10,936 nucleotides of DNA from Bacteroidota bacterium (GTDB taxonomy: Bacteria; Bacteroidota; Bacteroidia; Chitinophagales; Chitinophagaceae), in NCBI GenBank assembly GCA_023436685.1, contig JAEZIL010000238.1, forward strand, positions 1-10,936. Reading direction: 5' to 3'. This document shows positions 1 through 7,522 of this stretch, piece after piece. Position 1 is the stretch's first letter, and every line of letters starts with the position of its first letter. The notes under the pieces are model-generated. The model had not been told where the DNA came from and did not search any database. It saw nothing but the letters and a program-made list of their open reading frames with translations. The position numbers were made by a program, and so were the translations under genes.

Positions 1-1
1 G

Positions 2-1171
2 GCTGGCCTCTCTGTGCAGATCGTTGAAAAAGTAAAATTTCCAAGATTTGTGATTGGCGAGAGTCTTTTACCAAGATGTATGGAAGCCTTGGAGGAAGCG
101 GATCTGCTGAGTGCAATTGAAGCAAGGGGTTTCCAGCAAAAAACAGGTGCTAAGTTCATTTGGGGAGATAAATTGTGCGATTTTAGGTTCTCGCAACAGT
201 ATACACCCGGGTGGGATTATGCATATCAGGTAAAACGAGCTGACTTTGATAAAGCTCTGGCTGACGCTTGTGAACAAAGAGGCATACCGGTATCGTATGA
301 AACTGAAGTCATTGACATTAAATTTCGCGAAGATGGCTCATCTACCACTACAGTGAAATTGGCCGATGGAAGTACAGAAATTATTGAAGCAAAATTTATA
401 GTTGACGGTAGTGGTTATGGCAGAGTTATACCCACTTTATTTGGTTTAAATAAGCCATCAACCCAGTATACCCGCAAGGCGCTATTTTCCCATATCAAAG
501 ACCCTCATCGCAACGAAACATTTGAGCCAGATCGTATTATAGTGTATGTGCATAACCCTGATACGTGGGTTTGGGTAATACCTTTTTCTGACGGCACAAC
601 TTCCGTAGGATATGTAGGAGATCCTAGTTTCTTTGATCAATATGATGTAGGAGACCTTACAAAACAGTATAAAAGCATCCTTTTTGCAGAACCTGACCTT
701 CAAAAACGCTTTCGTGATTTTGAGCTAGTATGGCCGGAGCCACGTGTACTGCAAGGCTGGAGCGCAACAACAGACACTTTCTTTGGTAACGGCTTTGTGT
801 TGACTGGCAATGTAACTGAATTTTTAGACCCAATATTTTCATCGGGTGTAACCCTGGCATCGGTTTCTGCGCAGAAAGCAGCACACTTGGTTATTAAACA
901 CCTGAAAGGAGAACAGGTAGACTGGCAAAAAGACTACACAAATTACATGCGTACCGGTGTAGATGTTTTCCGCACTTATGTAAACAGTTGGTACGATGGT
1001 ACATTGTTCAATGTGTTTTTTGCTGAAAACAGAAACCCGGAGATAATGTCTCAAATATGTTCAGTACTTGCTGGTTATGTTTGGGATGAAACTAACCCAT
1101 TTGTAAAAAACCACGAAAAAAATATCCGTACACTTAGCCGGTATCTTCAAGCTCAAAAATCAGATACTTAA
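2..1171 (+). CDS. FAD-dependent oxidoreductase, tryptophan-halogenase family (5' partial)
   Basis: A flavoprotein monooxygenase/halogenase-fold enzyme, probably acting in pigment (flexirubin or aryl-polyene type) biosynthesis. The reading frame is open to the left edge (A-G-L-S precede the GTG at 14), so the true start and the N-terminal FAD-binding GxGxxG lie outside; GTG 14 is not the start. Counting that GTG as residue 1, visible motifs are FPRFVIGESLLP (9-20, typical of the family), a conserved-type Lys in GFQQKTGAKFIWG (39-51), VDGSGYGR (130-137), the halogenase-type WVWVIP (185-190, WxWxIP) and the flavin-contact segment LTGNVTEFLDPIFSSGV. In that last segment the usual GD is GN, so some flavin contacts may differ. 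WxWxIP is also kept in relatives that do not halogenate, so the reaction is not settled. The next gene begins 5 nt after the stop, implying co-transcription. The fold assignment is firm; the pathway is inference from the neighbour. Confidence 0.85.
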   Translation, partial: AGLSVQIVEKVKFPRFVIGESLLPRCMEALEEADLLSAIEARGFQQKTGAKFIWGDKLCDFRFSQQYTPGWDYAYQVKRADFDKALADACEQRGIPVSYETEVIDIKFREDGSSTTTVKLADGSTEIIEAKFIVDGSGYGRVIPTLFGLNKPSTQYTRKALFSHIKDPHRNETFEPDRIIVYVHNPDTWVWVIPFSDGTTSVGYVGDPSFFDQYDVGDLTKQYKSILFAEPDLQKRFRDFELVWPEPRVLQGWSATTDTFFGNGFVLTGNVTEFLDPIFSSGVTLASVSAQKAAHLVIKHLKGEQVDWQKDYTNYMRTGVDVFRTYVNSWYDGTLFNVFFAENRNPEIMSQICSVLAGYVWDETNPFVKNHEKNIRTLSRYLQAQKSDT

Positions 1172-1176
1172 TAGCT

Positions 1177-1725
1177 GTGCCCATTATCTCGCATAAACTG
1201 CATATCGCTAACCGAACCATATTTCGGAACGGCAAGCCTATCCTAACAGAGAATGTAGATTCGGTAGACGATGCGTACAAATTACTAGGGTTTAATTACC
1301 CTAAATTTTTCAAAATGGACATCCTTAGCAAATGGGCATGGATAGCCTCTGAATGTCTATTGAAGGATGGTGATGAGCAACTAGACAATGGCATTGACAA
1401 AACAAGAATTGGTTTAGTACTAATGACAGCGCAAGGCTGCATTGATATAGATAAAAAATATCAGGATAGCATTTCTGAAATCCCTAGTCCTGGCCTTTTT
1501 GTTTACACCTTACCTAATATTATGCTTGGCGAAATTTGCATACGACATGGGTATAAAGGTGAACAATTATGTCTTTTAAATGACAGTTTTAACGAGTATG
1601 AATTAAACTTTTGGGCATCAGATTTGTTATATAATAGAGGTATGGTTGCCTGCATTGCAGGCTGGATAAACATACAAAACGATAAAGAAGATGTTGTATT
1701 ATATTGGTTAACACCCAAAAAATAG
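1177..1725 (+). CDS. Half-length beta-ketoacyl-synthase-like protein lacking the catalytic Cys
   Basis: A 182-aa protein resembling the N-terminal half of beta-ketoacyl-ACP synthases, similar to the short '3-oxoacyl-ACP synthase' proteins found in Bacteroidota flexirubin/aryl-polyene clusters. Supporting segments are LGFNYPKFFKMDILSKWA (37-54), RIGLVLMTAQGC (77-88), PSPGLFVYTLPNIMLGEICI (103-122), HGYKGEQ (124-130) and VACIAGW (157-163). In FabF-type enzymes the active Cys lies 9 residues after the G of GPN and 24 before the AGG motif. Here Ser137 fits both distances exactly (from Gly128, and to Ala161), so the nucleophile appears to be Ser. The C-terminal half with the two catalytic His is absent. 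Chain elongation by this protein alone is therefore unlikely; a partner, chain-length or scaffold role is inference. The GTG start is 5 nt after the preceding stop; no clear ribosome site is seen, and the first internal Met is residue 47, inside the conserved part. Confidence 0.75.
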   Translation: MPIISHKLHIANRTIFRNGKPILTENVDSVDDAYKLLGFNYPKFFKMDILSKWAWIASECLLKDGDEQLDNGIDKTRIGLVLMTAQGCIDIDKKYQDSISEIPSPGLFVYTLPNIMLGEICIRHGYKGEQLCLLNDSFNEYELNFWASDLLYNRGMVACIAGWINIQNDKEDVVLYWLTPKK

Positions 1726-1789
1726 CTAATGTGGAAATGTGGAAACATATTATCACTTGAAATAATAGGTTTCTCTATTTTTAATAATA

Positions 1790-2017
1790 ATGAGTAAGCT
1801 GTGTTTAATAAAACCCTGGTATTTACAACCAGTACACCAAAGGCTTGAAGCGATACGCTACGTAGAAGCTACTCTTTCCTTAATTCCTTGCACAGGACCT
1901 AGTGGAGATTGCATTGATGAAAATAATGTTAGAAGTAGTAGCAATCTTTCTATAGGTAAGCCGGCAAATACTCCTATTTCAAATTGTTATTTTGATGGGG
2001 GTGGCTATCCTCATTAA
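1790..2017 (+). CDS. Uncertain small Cys-containing hypothetical protein
   Basis: A 75-codon ATG ORF in the 405-nt stretch between the pigment-type genes and the GH15 gene. I do not recognise it. The product has four Cys (5, 34, 41, 66) and a Gly/Pro/Ser/Asn-rich C-terminal half ending in CYFDGGGYPH. There is no signal peptide or membrane segment. The upstream sequence is AT-rich and shows no Shine-Dalgarno sequence, which is normal for Bacteroidota and so neither supports nor excludes it. It could be a real small protein, the remnant of a larger gene, or a chance frame. The rest of this stretch holds a short tandem repeat of ATGTGGAA (1729-1744), an inverted repeat over the stop codon, and nothing else I can name. 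Confidence 0.33.
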   Translation: MSKLCLIKPWYLQPVHQRLEAIRYVEATLSLIPCTGPSGDCIDENNVRSSSNLSIGKPANTPISNCYFDGGGYPH

Positions 2018-2069
2018 GCTCACAACGTATAAGCTATGTATGAAACTATACCTGGTAAGTGAGGCTTAA
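2014..2069. repeat. Nested imperfect inverted repeat downstream of the small ORF
   Basis: The outer arms TTAAGCTCAC (2014-2023) and GTGAGGCTTAA (2059-2069) pair with a single bulged base. Inside, GTATA (2027-2031) pairs with TATAC (2047-2051). The stop codon of the small ORF (2015-2017) lies in the left arm, and the right arm is followed by A/T-rich sequence. It could act as a weak transcript end for the upstream genes, but it has no run of T directly after it and the loop is long. Confidence 0.3.
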
Positions 2070-2130
2070 ATAATTAATAAAATTGCGTGCATAATTTTTT
2101 TAGCACAGTTAGTTACATTAATTTGAAAGA

Positions 2131-3909
2131 ATGCCGCAACATATTTACGACTCGGGTATAATAGGCAACTGTAGCTACCTTGCCCACGTACAAAAGAATA
2201 CAAATATCTCTTGGCTATGCTGGCCTCGTTTCGATAGCAGCTTTATATTTGGCAGCTTGCTGGACAAAAATAAGGGAGGTGAATTTTCTATATTACCAGA
2301 AGGCGAATTCCAATCTACCCAACGGTATATTGAAAACACAAACGTATTAACTACGGAAATTGAATGTACAGATGGTAAATATAGAGTAACTGATTTCGCC
2401 CCACGTTTTAAGCTGTATGATAGATATTTCCGCCCATTAATGATCATCCGTAAGATAGAGCCAATTGTGGGATACCCCAAAATAAAGATCACTTGCAAAC
2501 CTGTAGGCGAATATGGGGCAAAACCACTAGATGCTATTCAAGCCAGTAACCATATTGACTTTATTGGCATTGAAAAAGTGTTAAGGCTTACTGCAAATGT
2601 TTCCATTAATTATATCCTGAATGAGAAATATTTTGTACTGAACGAAACAAAATATTTAGTACTTACTTATGGTTCGCCGCTAGAAGCTCCACTTATTACT
2701 ACGTCTGAGGAATTCTTAATGCGAACAATAAGTTATTGGCGCCAATGGATTAAAAATACTGGCATTGGCAACATGTATCAGCAACAGGTAATACGTTCAT
2801 CTCTAGCACTTAAAATACATCAATACGAAGATACTGGTGCTATTATTGCAGCAAGTACAACCAGCCTACCCGAATTTCCTGGGAGTGGCCGTACTTGGGA
2901 TTATAGATTTTGTTGGTTACGCGATGCATATTATATTCTCAATGCATTCAACAATATAGGCCACTTTGAGGAAGCGGAACAATATTTTCATTACATAGCC
3001 AATCTGGATGTAAGTGAATCAGGGCGGTACAATCCACTTTATAAAATAACAGGAACTGCTGATTTTGAAGAAGTAATAGTAGATCTTGACGGATACCTTG
3101 GAAATAAACCTGTACGAGTTGGTAATCAAGCTGTAGAACATGTTCAAAATGATTCTTATGGTCAGGTTTTACTCTCTTTATTACCATTATATACTGATAG
3201 GCGTTTTATTTTTGAAGAAAGGCACGATTCATCAAAATGGATAGAAAACATCCTGAATAAGATTGAAAAAACAATAGATGAGGCAGATGCAGGTATATGG
3301 GAATTCAGGAATACAGTTCAGCATCATTGCTATACAAATCTTTTTCAATGGGCAGGATGTATGGCCGCTATAAAAATGGCGCGTCATATTGGCGATGAAA
3401 AGCTACTCCATCATGCAAAGAAATTGAGGGATAGAGCTATAGAAAAAATAGAAGCCTGCTACGATCCTAAACGAAAAGTATATACCCAGGCTATTGGTGT
3501 AAAAAGCCTGGATGCCAGCACACTTCAGCTTATAATGATGAATTATTTAGACCCTAACTCTCAACGTGCTAAGGACCATCTTACGGCTGTTGAAGCAGAG
3601 TTAAAAACAACTAATGGCCTATTTTACCGTTATCTACATGCTGATGACTTTGGCAAGCCAAAAACAACTTTTCTTATAACTGCTTTTTGGTATGTAGAAG
3701 CATTAGCTTGTGTAGGAAGGCTCGATGAAGCAATTGACAACTTCAACAGGCTAATGGAATATACAAATCATCTTGGCTTATTAAGCGAAGATGTTGATGC
3801 ACATGACGGAAGTCAATGGGGCAACTTCCCTCAAGCCTACAGCCATGTAGGCTTGATGAATGCTGCTTATCGTATTGCTAAGAAGTTAGATAGGCCTGCA
3901 TTTTTATAG
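2131..3909 (+). CDS. Glycoside hydrolase family 15 protein (glucoamylase/trehalase type)
   Basis: A 592-aa inverting alpha-glucosidase of family GH15, whose bacterial members include glucoamylases, glucodextranases and trehalases. An N-terminal beta-sandwich region (about 1-210, starting YDSGIIGNCSYLAHV, with SWLCWPRFDSSFIFG at 27-41) precedes an (alpha/alpha)6 barrel (about 215-590). Barrel motifs are RTWDYRFCWLRDA (254-266), LDGYLGNKPVRVGNQA (319-334), GIWEFR (388-393, Glu391 the likely general acid) and LLSEDVDAHDGSQWGNFPQA (550-569, Glu553 the likely general base). No signal peptide is visible, so it should be cytoplasmic. The length is usual for bacterial GH15. Its stop is one nucleotide from the stop of the convergent trehalose-6-phosphate synthase/phosphatase gene, and in Bacteroidota the two families often sit together, which favours a trehalose or storage-glucan substrate. 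Substrate choice cannot be read from the sequence alone. The ATG at 2131 fits the family N-terminus. Confidence 0.92.
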   Translation: MPQHIYDSGIIGNCSYLAHVQKNTNISWLCWPRFDSSFIFGSLLDKNKGGEFSILPEGEFQSTQRYIENTNVLTTEIECTDGKYRVTDFAPRFKLYDRYFRPLMIIRKIEPIVGYPKIKITCKPVGEYGAKPLDAIQASNHIDFIGIEKVLRLTANVSINYILNEKYFVLNETKYLVLTYGSPLEAPLITTSEEFLMRTISYWRQWIKNTGIGNMYQQQVIRSSLALKIHQYEDTGAIIAASTTSLPEFPGSGRTWDYRFCWLRDAYYILNAFNNIGHFEEAEQYFHYIANLDVSESGRYNPLYKITGTADFEEVIVDLDGYLGNKPVRVGNQAVEHVQNDSYGQVLLSLLPLYTDRRFIFEERHDSSKWIENILNKIEKTIDEADAGIWEFRNTVQHHCYTNLFQWAGCMAAIKMARHIGDEKLLHHAKKLRDRAIEKIEACYDPKRKVYTQAIGVKSLDASTLQLIMMNYLDPNSQRAKDHLTAVEAELKTTNGLFYRYLHADDFGKPKTTFLITAFWYVEALACVGRLDEAIDNFNRLMEYTNHLGLLSEDVDAHDGSQWGNFPQAYSHVGLMNAAYRIAKKLDRPAFL

Positions 3910-3910
3910 C

Positions 3911-6085
3911 TTATGTTATTAAAGTTGTAAGCAGGTTCCTTACATCAACATACGAAGAAACAAAGAAGTTGGCTTCAGATATACTGTTGCCAACTTTTAT
4001 TGTATATGCCCCCGCGGGCATATTTCTAAAAGTGTCTTCATCAGTATAATCATCCCCTATTGCCATAATAAAATCAAAATCCCCTCTCTCAAGCCACCGC
4101 TTTGCCGCTGTACCTTTATTTACTGAAAGACTTTTAATTTCAAGTACTTTATCCCCTTGCAGCATTTGCAAACCATGATCAGATATAACGTGTTTAACAT
4201 CCTGCATCAACTCATTTGTTCTTAAGGTGCCTAAGCCCTCCTCCACTTTCCTGTAATGCCACACCAGCGAATAGCTTTTTTCTTCTATTGAAGACCCGGG
4301 AGTACGGCTTACGTACTTATCCATTATCTCATACACTGCACTTCTCCAGTCATTATTCAAATCTTTCCTGTTATGCCATTCTTTACCATAGTCTCTATAC
4401 CATGCTCCATGCTCGGCAATGATGTCAAGCCTGACATTTCCCAGCCATGATTGTAAAGTTTGATAATCACGGCCACTGGTAAGTACTATTGTATTGCGTA
4501 CATCATCAGCAAGCGCTTTCAATAGCGATATTAAGTCGCTATCTGGTACAGCAGCATTCACTTGATTTTTAAAAGGCACAAGCGTTCCATCATAGTCCAG
4601 GAAAATCAGGCGCCGGGTACTTACGTTATATACTTGTTTTATTTTTTCATAGGAGTCCGCCTTCAATAATTTAGTGGTAAGCGCTGCCTGTTTTTGCTTT
4701 GTTTCCTGCAGTTTATTTATAAAATTATTTACCCAATTAAAAACATTAAACCTTGAAACAGTCTGTTGCATTGATAGCATGCGCTTCTTCTGCTTTTCTT
4801 CTGGCATTGCTAAGGCGTAGCTAATTGTATCTGCATAGCTCCAGATATCATTTGGATTTACTATCAAAGCATCAGACAACTCCCTTGAAGCACCTGCAGT
4901 TTCACTTAGTATCAGAATCCCTTTATGATCTGTTTTACTGGCAACAAATTCTTTACTGACCAAGTTCATACCATCTCTAAGTGGTGTTACTAATGCTATA
5001 TCAGCAGCCCTGTATAAGGCTGATATCAATTTCTCAGGAAAAGACCTGTAAAAATGCCTTACCGGCAACCAATCTAATTTGCCATATTTACCATTTATTT
5101 CACTTATCAATCTATTCATTTCCTCTTTTAGCTCTTTATACTTTGGCACGTTATCTCTAGACGGTACAACCAGTTGTAGCATTGTAACCTTACCCCTATG
5201 TTCAGGATATTTTTCTAAAAATATCTGGTAAGCCAGTAACCGCTGTATTATTCCTTTGCTGTAATCAAGCCGATCGATAGAGATGATTAATTTTTTATGA
5301 TCGGCCAGCTTTTTAATTTTACGTTCGTGCTGCCGCACATCTTTATCTTCAGCTAGCTGGCTGTATTTTCTATAATCAATACCCATAGGGAAAGCATCAA
5401 TAGTTACCAGTCTATTATCAACACGTAGTTCATTACTAATACCTTCCACATTAATAATACGGTTAGTAGAACTAAGAAAATGTCGAACATCATCGTAAGT
5501 ATGAAATCCAATTACATCAGCACCTAACAGGCCTCTTAGCAACTCTTTTCGCCATGGCAACGCTCGGAACAATTCGAATGAAGGGAACGGGATGTGTTGA
5601 AAAAAACCTATGCTAACATCTGGTAAAACTTTCCGAACCATATCGGGTACCAGCATTAGTTGATAATCGTGCACCCATATCACATCATCATTGGTCGCAA
5701 CAGACAAGATACTATCTGCAAACTTCTTGTTTACAGTGTGATAGTAATCCCAATATTCAGTATTATAAGTTATATAGCTAGGAAAATAATGGCATAACGG
5801 CCAAAGTATTTCATTAGAAAAACCTTCATAATAATTTACAATCTCTTTTTTTGAAAGAAAAATGGGGTGTAAATTTTGTTTATTAAGCTCTTCTATTACT
5901 GTCTGTTGCTCGCCAATAGCAATATCAGCACCCGGCCATCCTATCCATAAATTGTTGCTGTTTTTATATACACTTGATAACCCTGTAGCCAATCCACCCT
6001 CGCTGGGAATAAATGTTTTATTACCATTGATGTTTGAAATTTTTACAGGCAATCTGTTAGAAACTATAATTATCCTTCTATTCAT
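3911..6085 (-). CDS. Bifunctional trehalose-6-phosphate synthase/phosphatase
   Basis: A fusion of an OtsA-like GT20 synthase and an OtsB-like HAD phosphatase: UDP-glucose plus glucose-6-phosphate gives trehalose-6-phosphate, which is then dephosphorylated to trehalose in the cytoplasm. From the chosen Met (724 aa), the synthase part shows IIIVSNRLPVK (5-15), EGGLATGL (29-36), IWVHDYQLMLVPD (136-148), FFQHIPFPS (161-169), SIDRLDYSKG (269-278) and LRDGMNLVSKEF (369-380). The phosphatase part shows FLDYDGTL (495-502, nucleophile Asp497), LTSGRD (535-540), Lys657 in SLSVNKG, and GDDYTDED (677-684). All expected catalytic groups appear present. A frame continues upstream to an ATG at 6181, but those 32 residues (Ser-rich, starting MQFPQQF) precede the family's normal beginning MNRRIIIVSNRLP, so the start at 6085 is preferred. 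It is convergent with the GH15 gene and lies 128 nt downstream of the reductase gene on the same strand. Confidence 0.95.
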   Translation of the reverse strand: MNRRIIIVSNRLPVKISNINGNKTFIPSEGGLATGLSSVYKNSNNLWIGWPGADIAIGEQQTVIEELNKQNLHPIFLSKKEIVNYYEGFSNEILWPLCHYFPSYITYNTEYWDYYHTVNKKFADSILSVATNDDVIWVHDYQLMLVPDMVRKVLPDVSIGFFQHIPFPSFELFRALPWRKELLRGLLGADVIGFHTYDDVRHFLSSTNRIINVEGISNELRVDNRLVTIDAFPMGIDYRKYSQLAEDKDVRQHERKIKKLADHKKLIISIDRLDYSKGIIQRLLAYQIFLEKYPEHRGKVTMLQLVVPSRDNVPKYKELKEEMNRLISEINGKYGKLDWLPVRHFYRSFPEKLISALYRAADIALVTPLRDGMNLVSKEFVASKTDHKGILILSETAGASRELSDALIVNPNDIWSYADTISYALAMPEEKQKKRMLSMQQTVSRFNVFNWVNNFINKLQETKQKQAALTTKLLKADSYEKIKQVYNVSTRRLIFLDYDGTLVPFKNQVNAAVPDSDLISLLKALADDVRNTIVLTSGRDYQTLQSWLGNVRLDIIAEHGAWYRDYGKEWHNRKDLNNDWRSAVYEIMDKYVSRTPGSSIEEKSYSLVWHYRKVEEGLGTLRTNELMQDVKHVISDHGLQMLQGDKVLEIKSLSVNKGTAAKRWLERGDFDFIMAIGDDYTDEDTFRNMPAGAYTIKVGNSISEANFFVSSYVDVRNLLTTLIT

Positions 6086-6213
6086 AAGCTTATCTACAAA
6101 AACATTAATAAAAATATTACCGCAAGAGCTAGATGAAGACACTAACGAAGCTCTTTGAAGAAATTGTTGCGGAAACTGCAATTTACAAAATTGTAGCCAA
6201 GTGCTAATGAAGC

Positions 6214-6930
6214 CTAACCATATACTTCATAATGTATTGATTTCCTATCATACCCTAATTCTTGTATCCTTCTCTTGGCTTCATCGATCATTCCACGCCA
6301 ACCGCAAAGCATAAAATCTATGCTAGGCTTGTCTCTGCATAACTCTTCATATACGGAATGCACGTATCCTTTTAATCCTGGCCAATCTTCTCTTGATAAT
6401 GTTGGATAATAATGAAAACCAGTAAGCTCAGTTTCAAGCTTCCTCATCTCATCTTCATATAGCAAATCTTCTTGCTTGCGTGTACCAAATATCAGATGTA
6501 GGTTTTTATGCGGTTTGTTATAAATATTAATATAGTGTAGCATACTACGGAACGGAGCAATACCTGTTCCGGTACATATCATAATGATGTCTCTATCAAT
6601 TTCAACTGGCAGGCCAAAAATACCATGCGGGCCACGAATTATCAGCTCGCTACCATCTTTTATTTCTTCAAAAAAATAATGTGTTGCTACACCACCCTCT
6701 ACTAAAACTATTATCAGCTCTATCACATTACTGCCATCGGGCATAGAGGCTATGCTGTAGCTGCGCCAGCGTCTGTTCTTTTGTTCATGTATAGGCAGGT
6801 CAAGGGTTACAAACTGGCCTGGCTTAAATATAAAGGACTCTATATCGGGCAATTCTATCCAATACCTGCGCGTGTTAGGCGTAGCCTGCACCACCCTCTT
6901 TACTATTCCTCTTTGCCATTCAGGTACCAT
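6214..6930 (-). CDS. Ferredoxin-NADP reductase-like FAD/NAD(P)-binding oxidoreductase
   Basis: A 238-aa two-domain flavoprotein of the ferredoxin reductase superfamily that moves electrons between NAD(P)H and a carrier protein or oxygenase. The FAD domain (about 1-108) carries KPGQFVTLDL (36-45) and the flavin motif RSYSIAS (56-62). The NAD(P) domain (about 112-238) carries MICTGTGIAPFRSM (117-130), IFGTRKQEDLLY (147-158), FMLCGWRGMI (206-215) and a C-terminal HYEVYG. No ferredoxin 2Fe-2S domain is fused, so a separate partner is needed; none is in the window. It is cytoplasmic by lack of signal or membrane segments. It lies 84 nt downstream of the stop of the truncated secreted protein on the same strand. 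The family assignment is firm; the physiological partner is unknown. Confidence 0.9.
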   Translation of the reverse strand: MVPEWQRGIVKRVVQATPNTRRYWIELPDIESFIFKPGQFVTLDLPIHEQKNRRWRSYSIASMPDGSNVIELIIVLVEGGVATHYFFEEIKDGSELIIRGPHGIFGLPVEIDRDIIMICTGTGIAPFRSMLHYINIYNKPHKNLHLIFGTRKQEDLLYEDEMRKLETELTGFHYYPTLSREDWPGLKGYVHSVYEELCRDKPSIDFMLCGWRGMIDEAKRRIQELGYDRKSIHYEVYG

Positions 6931-6979
6931 ATACTAAAGTTAAGTAATAATGGCACCTTCTACTATAGTATCAGCTAGT

Positions 6980-7013
6980 CTATTGATTGTGCTTAGCCAG
7001 CCAATCTTTATAA
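6980..7013 (-). pseudogene. Out-of-frame remnant of the paralog's C-terminal tail
   Basis: Read on the minus strand with one base of the T run 7017-7019 removed, the frame after the codon CGT (7020-7022) gives RNNYKDWLAKHNQ and a TAG at 6980-6982. The upstream paralog has RSNFKEWLAKPHT at the same place. At the DNA level, GGCTGGCTAA is shared between the two. This matched tail after the present stop shows that the coding sequence once ran about 12 residues further. Confidence 0.75.
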
Positions 7014-7517
7014 TTATTTACGTATCCACATCTTAATTTCAAGCGGAGATGCTGCACGAGCATAGCTTTCTTCCATAGGATACATGCGTATAAAAGCAAG
7101 AATGCTATCTGCAATTAATTGAATTACGCTACTTACAATTTCAGGATTGTATTTCAACATAATGTACTTTTCAGCTTGGGTTCGCTTAAAGTCTGCAACA
7201 AATCTTTTATCTGTTTTCTGCCTGCCTGATATTTTTCTAGCAAAGGAACTTATCAGGCCCTCATATTGCATACCTACAGATAAACCTATAGGCGAGGGAT
7301 TACCAAATATTGACTTAGTAGGCCTCCTAGTAGCATCTTCATATACCTTCTTATATGTTCGAGCCATATCAACTGAATCTCTGCTGTACCTTTTTAGATC
7401 TGATAGTATATCCACATTCTGCAGTTGCACAGCATTGGCTGAATCATTAATCGACTGTGCAACAGCATATTCATTTATACAACAAAATAGTCCCGCACAT
7501 ACTAACCATTTATACAT
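7014..7517 (-). CDS. Secreted hypothetical protein, paralog of the upstream gene, C-terminus truncated by frameshift
   Basis: A 167-aa protein with an N-terminal signal peptide (about 1-20, ending AVA before Q21), so it is exported. It has no CarboxypepD_reg-like domain, but its body matches the C-terminal body of the protein encoded just upstream. YSRDSVDMARTYKKVYEDAT (44-63) corresponds to YQKDSIARRETH there, SPIGLSVGMQYE (75-86) to SPVSLIAEKVSK, and residues 123-166 align without gaps to residues 177-220 (21 of 44 identical by hand count, including MYP/AYP, YAR and KMWIR). The two genes are 5 nt apart, so this is a tandem duplication in one operon. The reading frame ends early at TAA 7014-7016. 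Skipping one base at 7017-7019 restores a tail homologous to the paralog, down to a TAG at 6980-6982. Function is unknown. It may still be made, lacking about 12 residues, or be an early pseudogene. Confidence 0.8.
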   Translation of the reverse strand: MYKWLVCAGLFCCINEYAVAQSINDSANAVQLQNVDILSDLKRYSRDSVDMARTYKKVYEDATRRPTKSIFGNPSPIGLSVGMQYEGLISSFARKISGRQKTDKRFVADFKRTQAEKYIMLKYNPEIVSSVIQLIADSILAFIRMYPMEESYARAASPLEIKMWIRK

Positions 7518-7522
7518 ATATG

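Noticed and set aside
14..16. GTG as the start of the halogenase-family gene
   Set aside because: The frame is open to the window edge and residues before GTG (A-G-L-S) fit the end of the first FAD-binding helix; the GxGxxG motif must lie upstream.
1729..1744. Tandem ATGTGGAA repeat after the KS-like gene
   Set aside because: Only two 8-bp copies, with no further array; probably trivial.
2118..2125. TTAATTTG as a -7 promoter box for the GH15 gene
   Set aside because: It ends only 5 nt before the ATG and has no TTG at the expected upstream distance.
6086..6181. In-frame N-terminal extension of the trehalose-6-phosphate synthase from an ATG at 6181
   Set aside because: The 32 extra residues are Ser-rich, are not a convincing signal or domain, and precede the normal family start MNRRIIIVSNRLP at 6085.
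6176..6196. Short AT-rich inverted repeat (CAATTT / AAATTG) downstream of the reductase gene
   Set aside because: The stem is weak, with a wobble pair and no following T tract on the minus strand; likely chance in AT-rich sequence.
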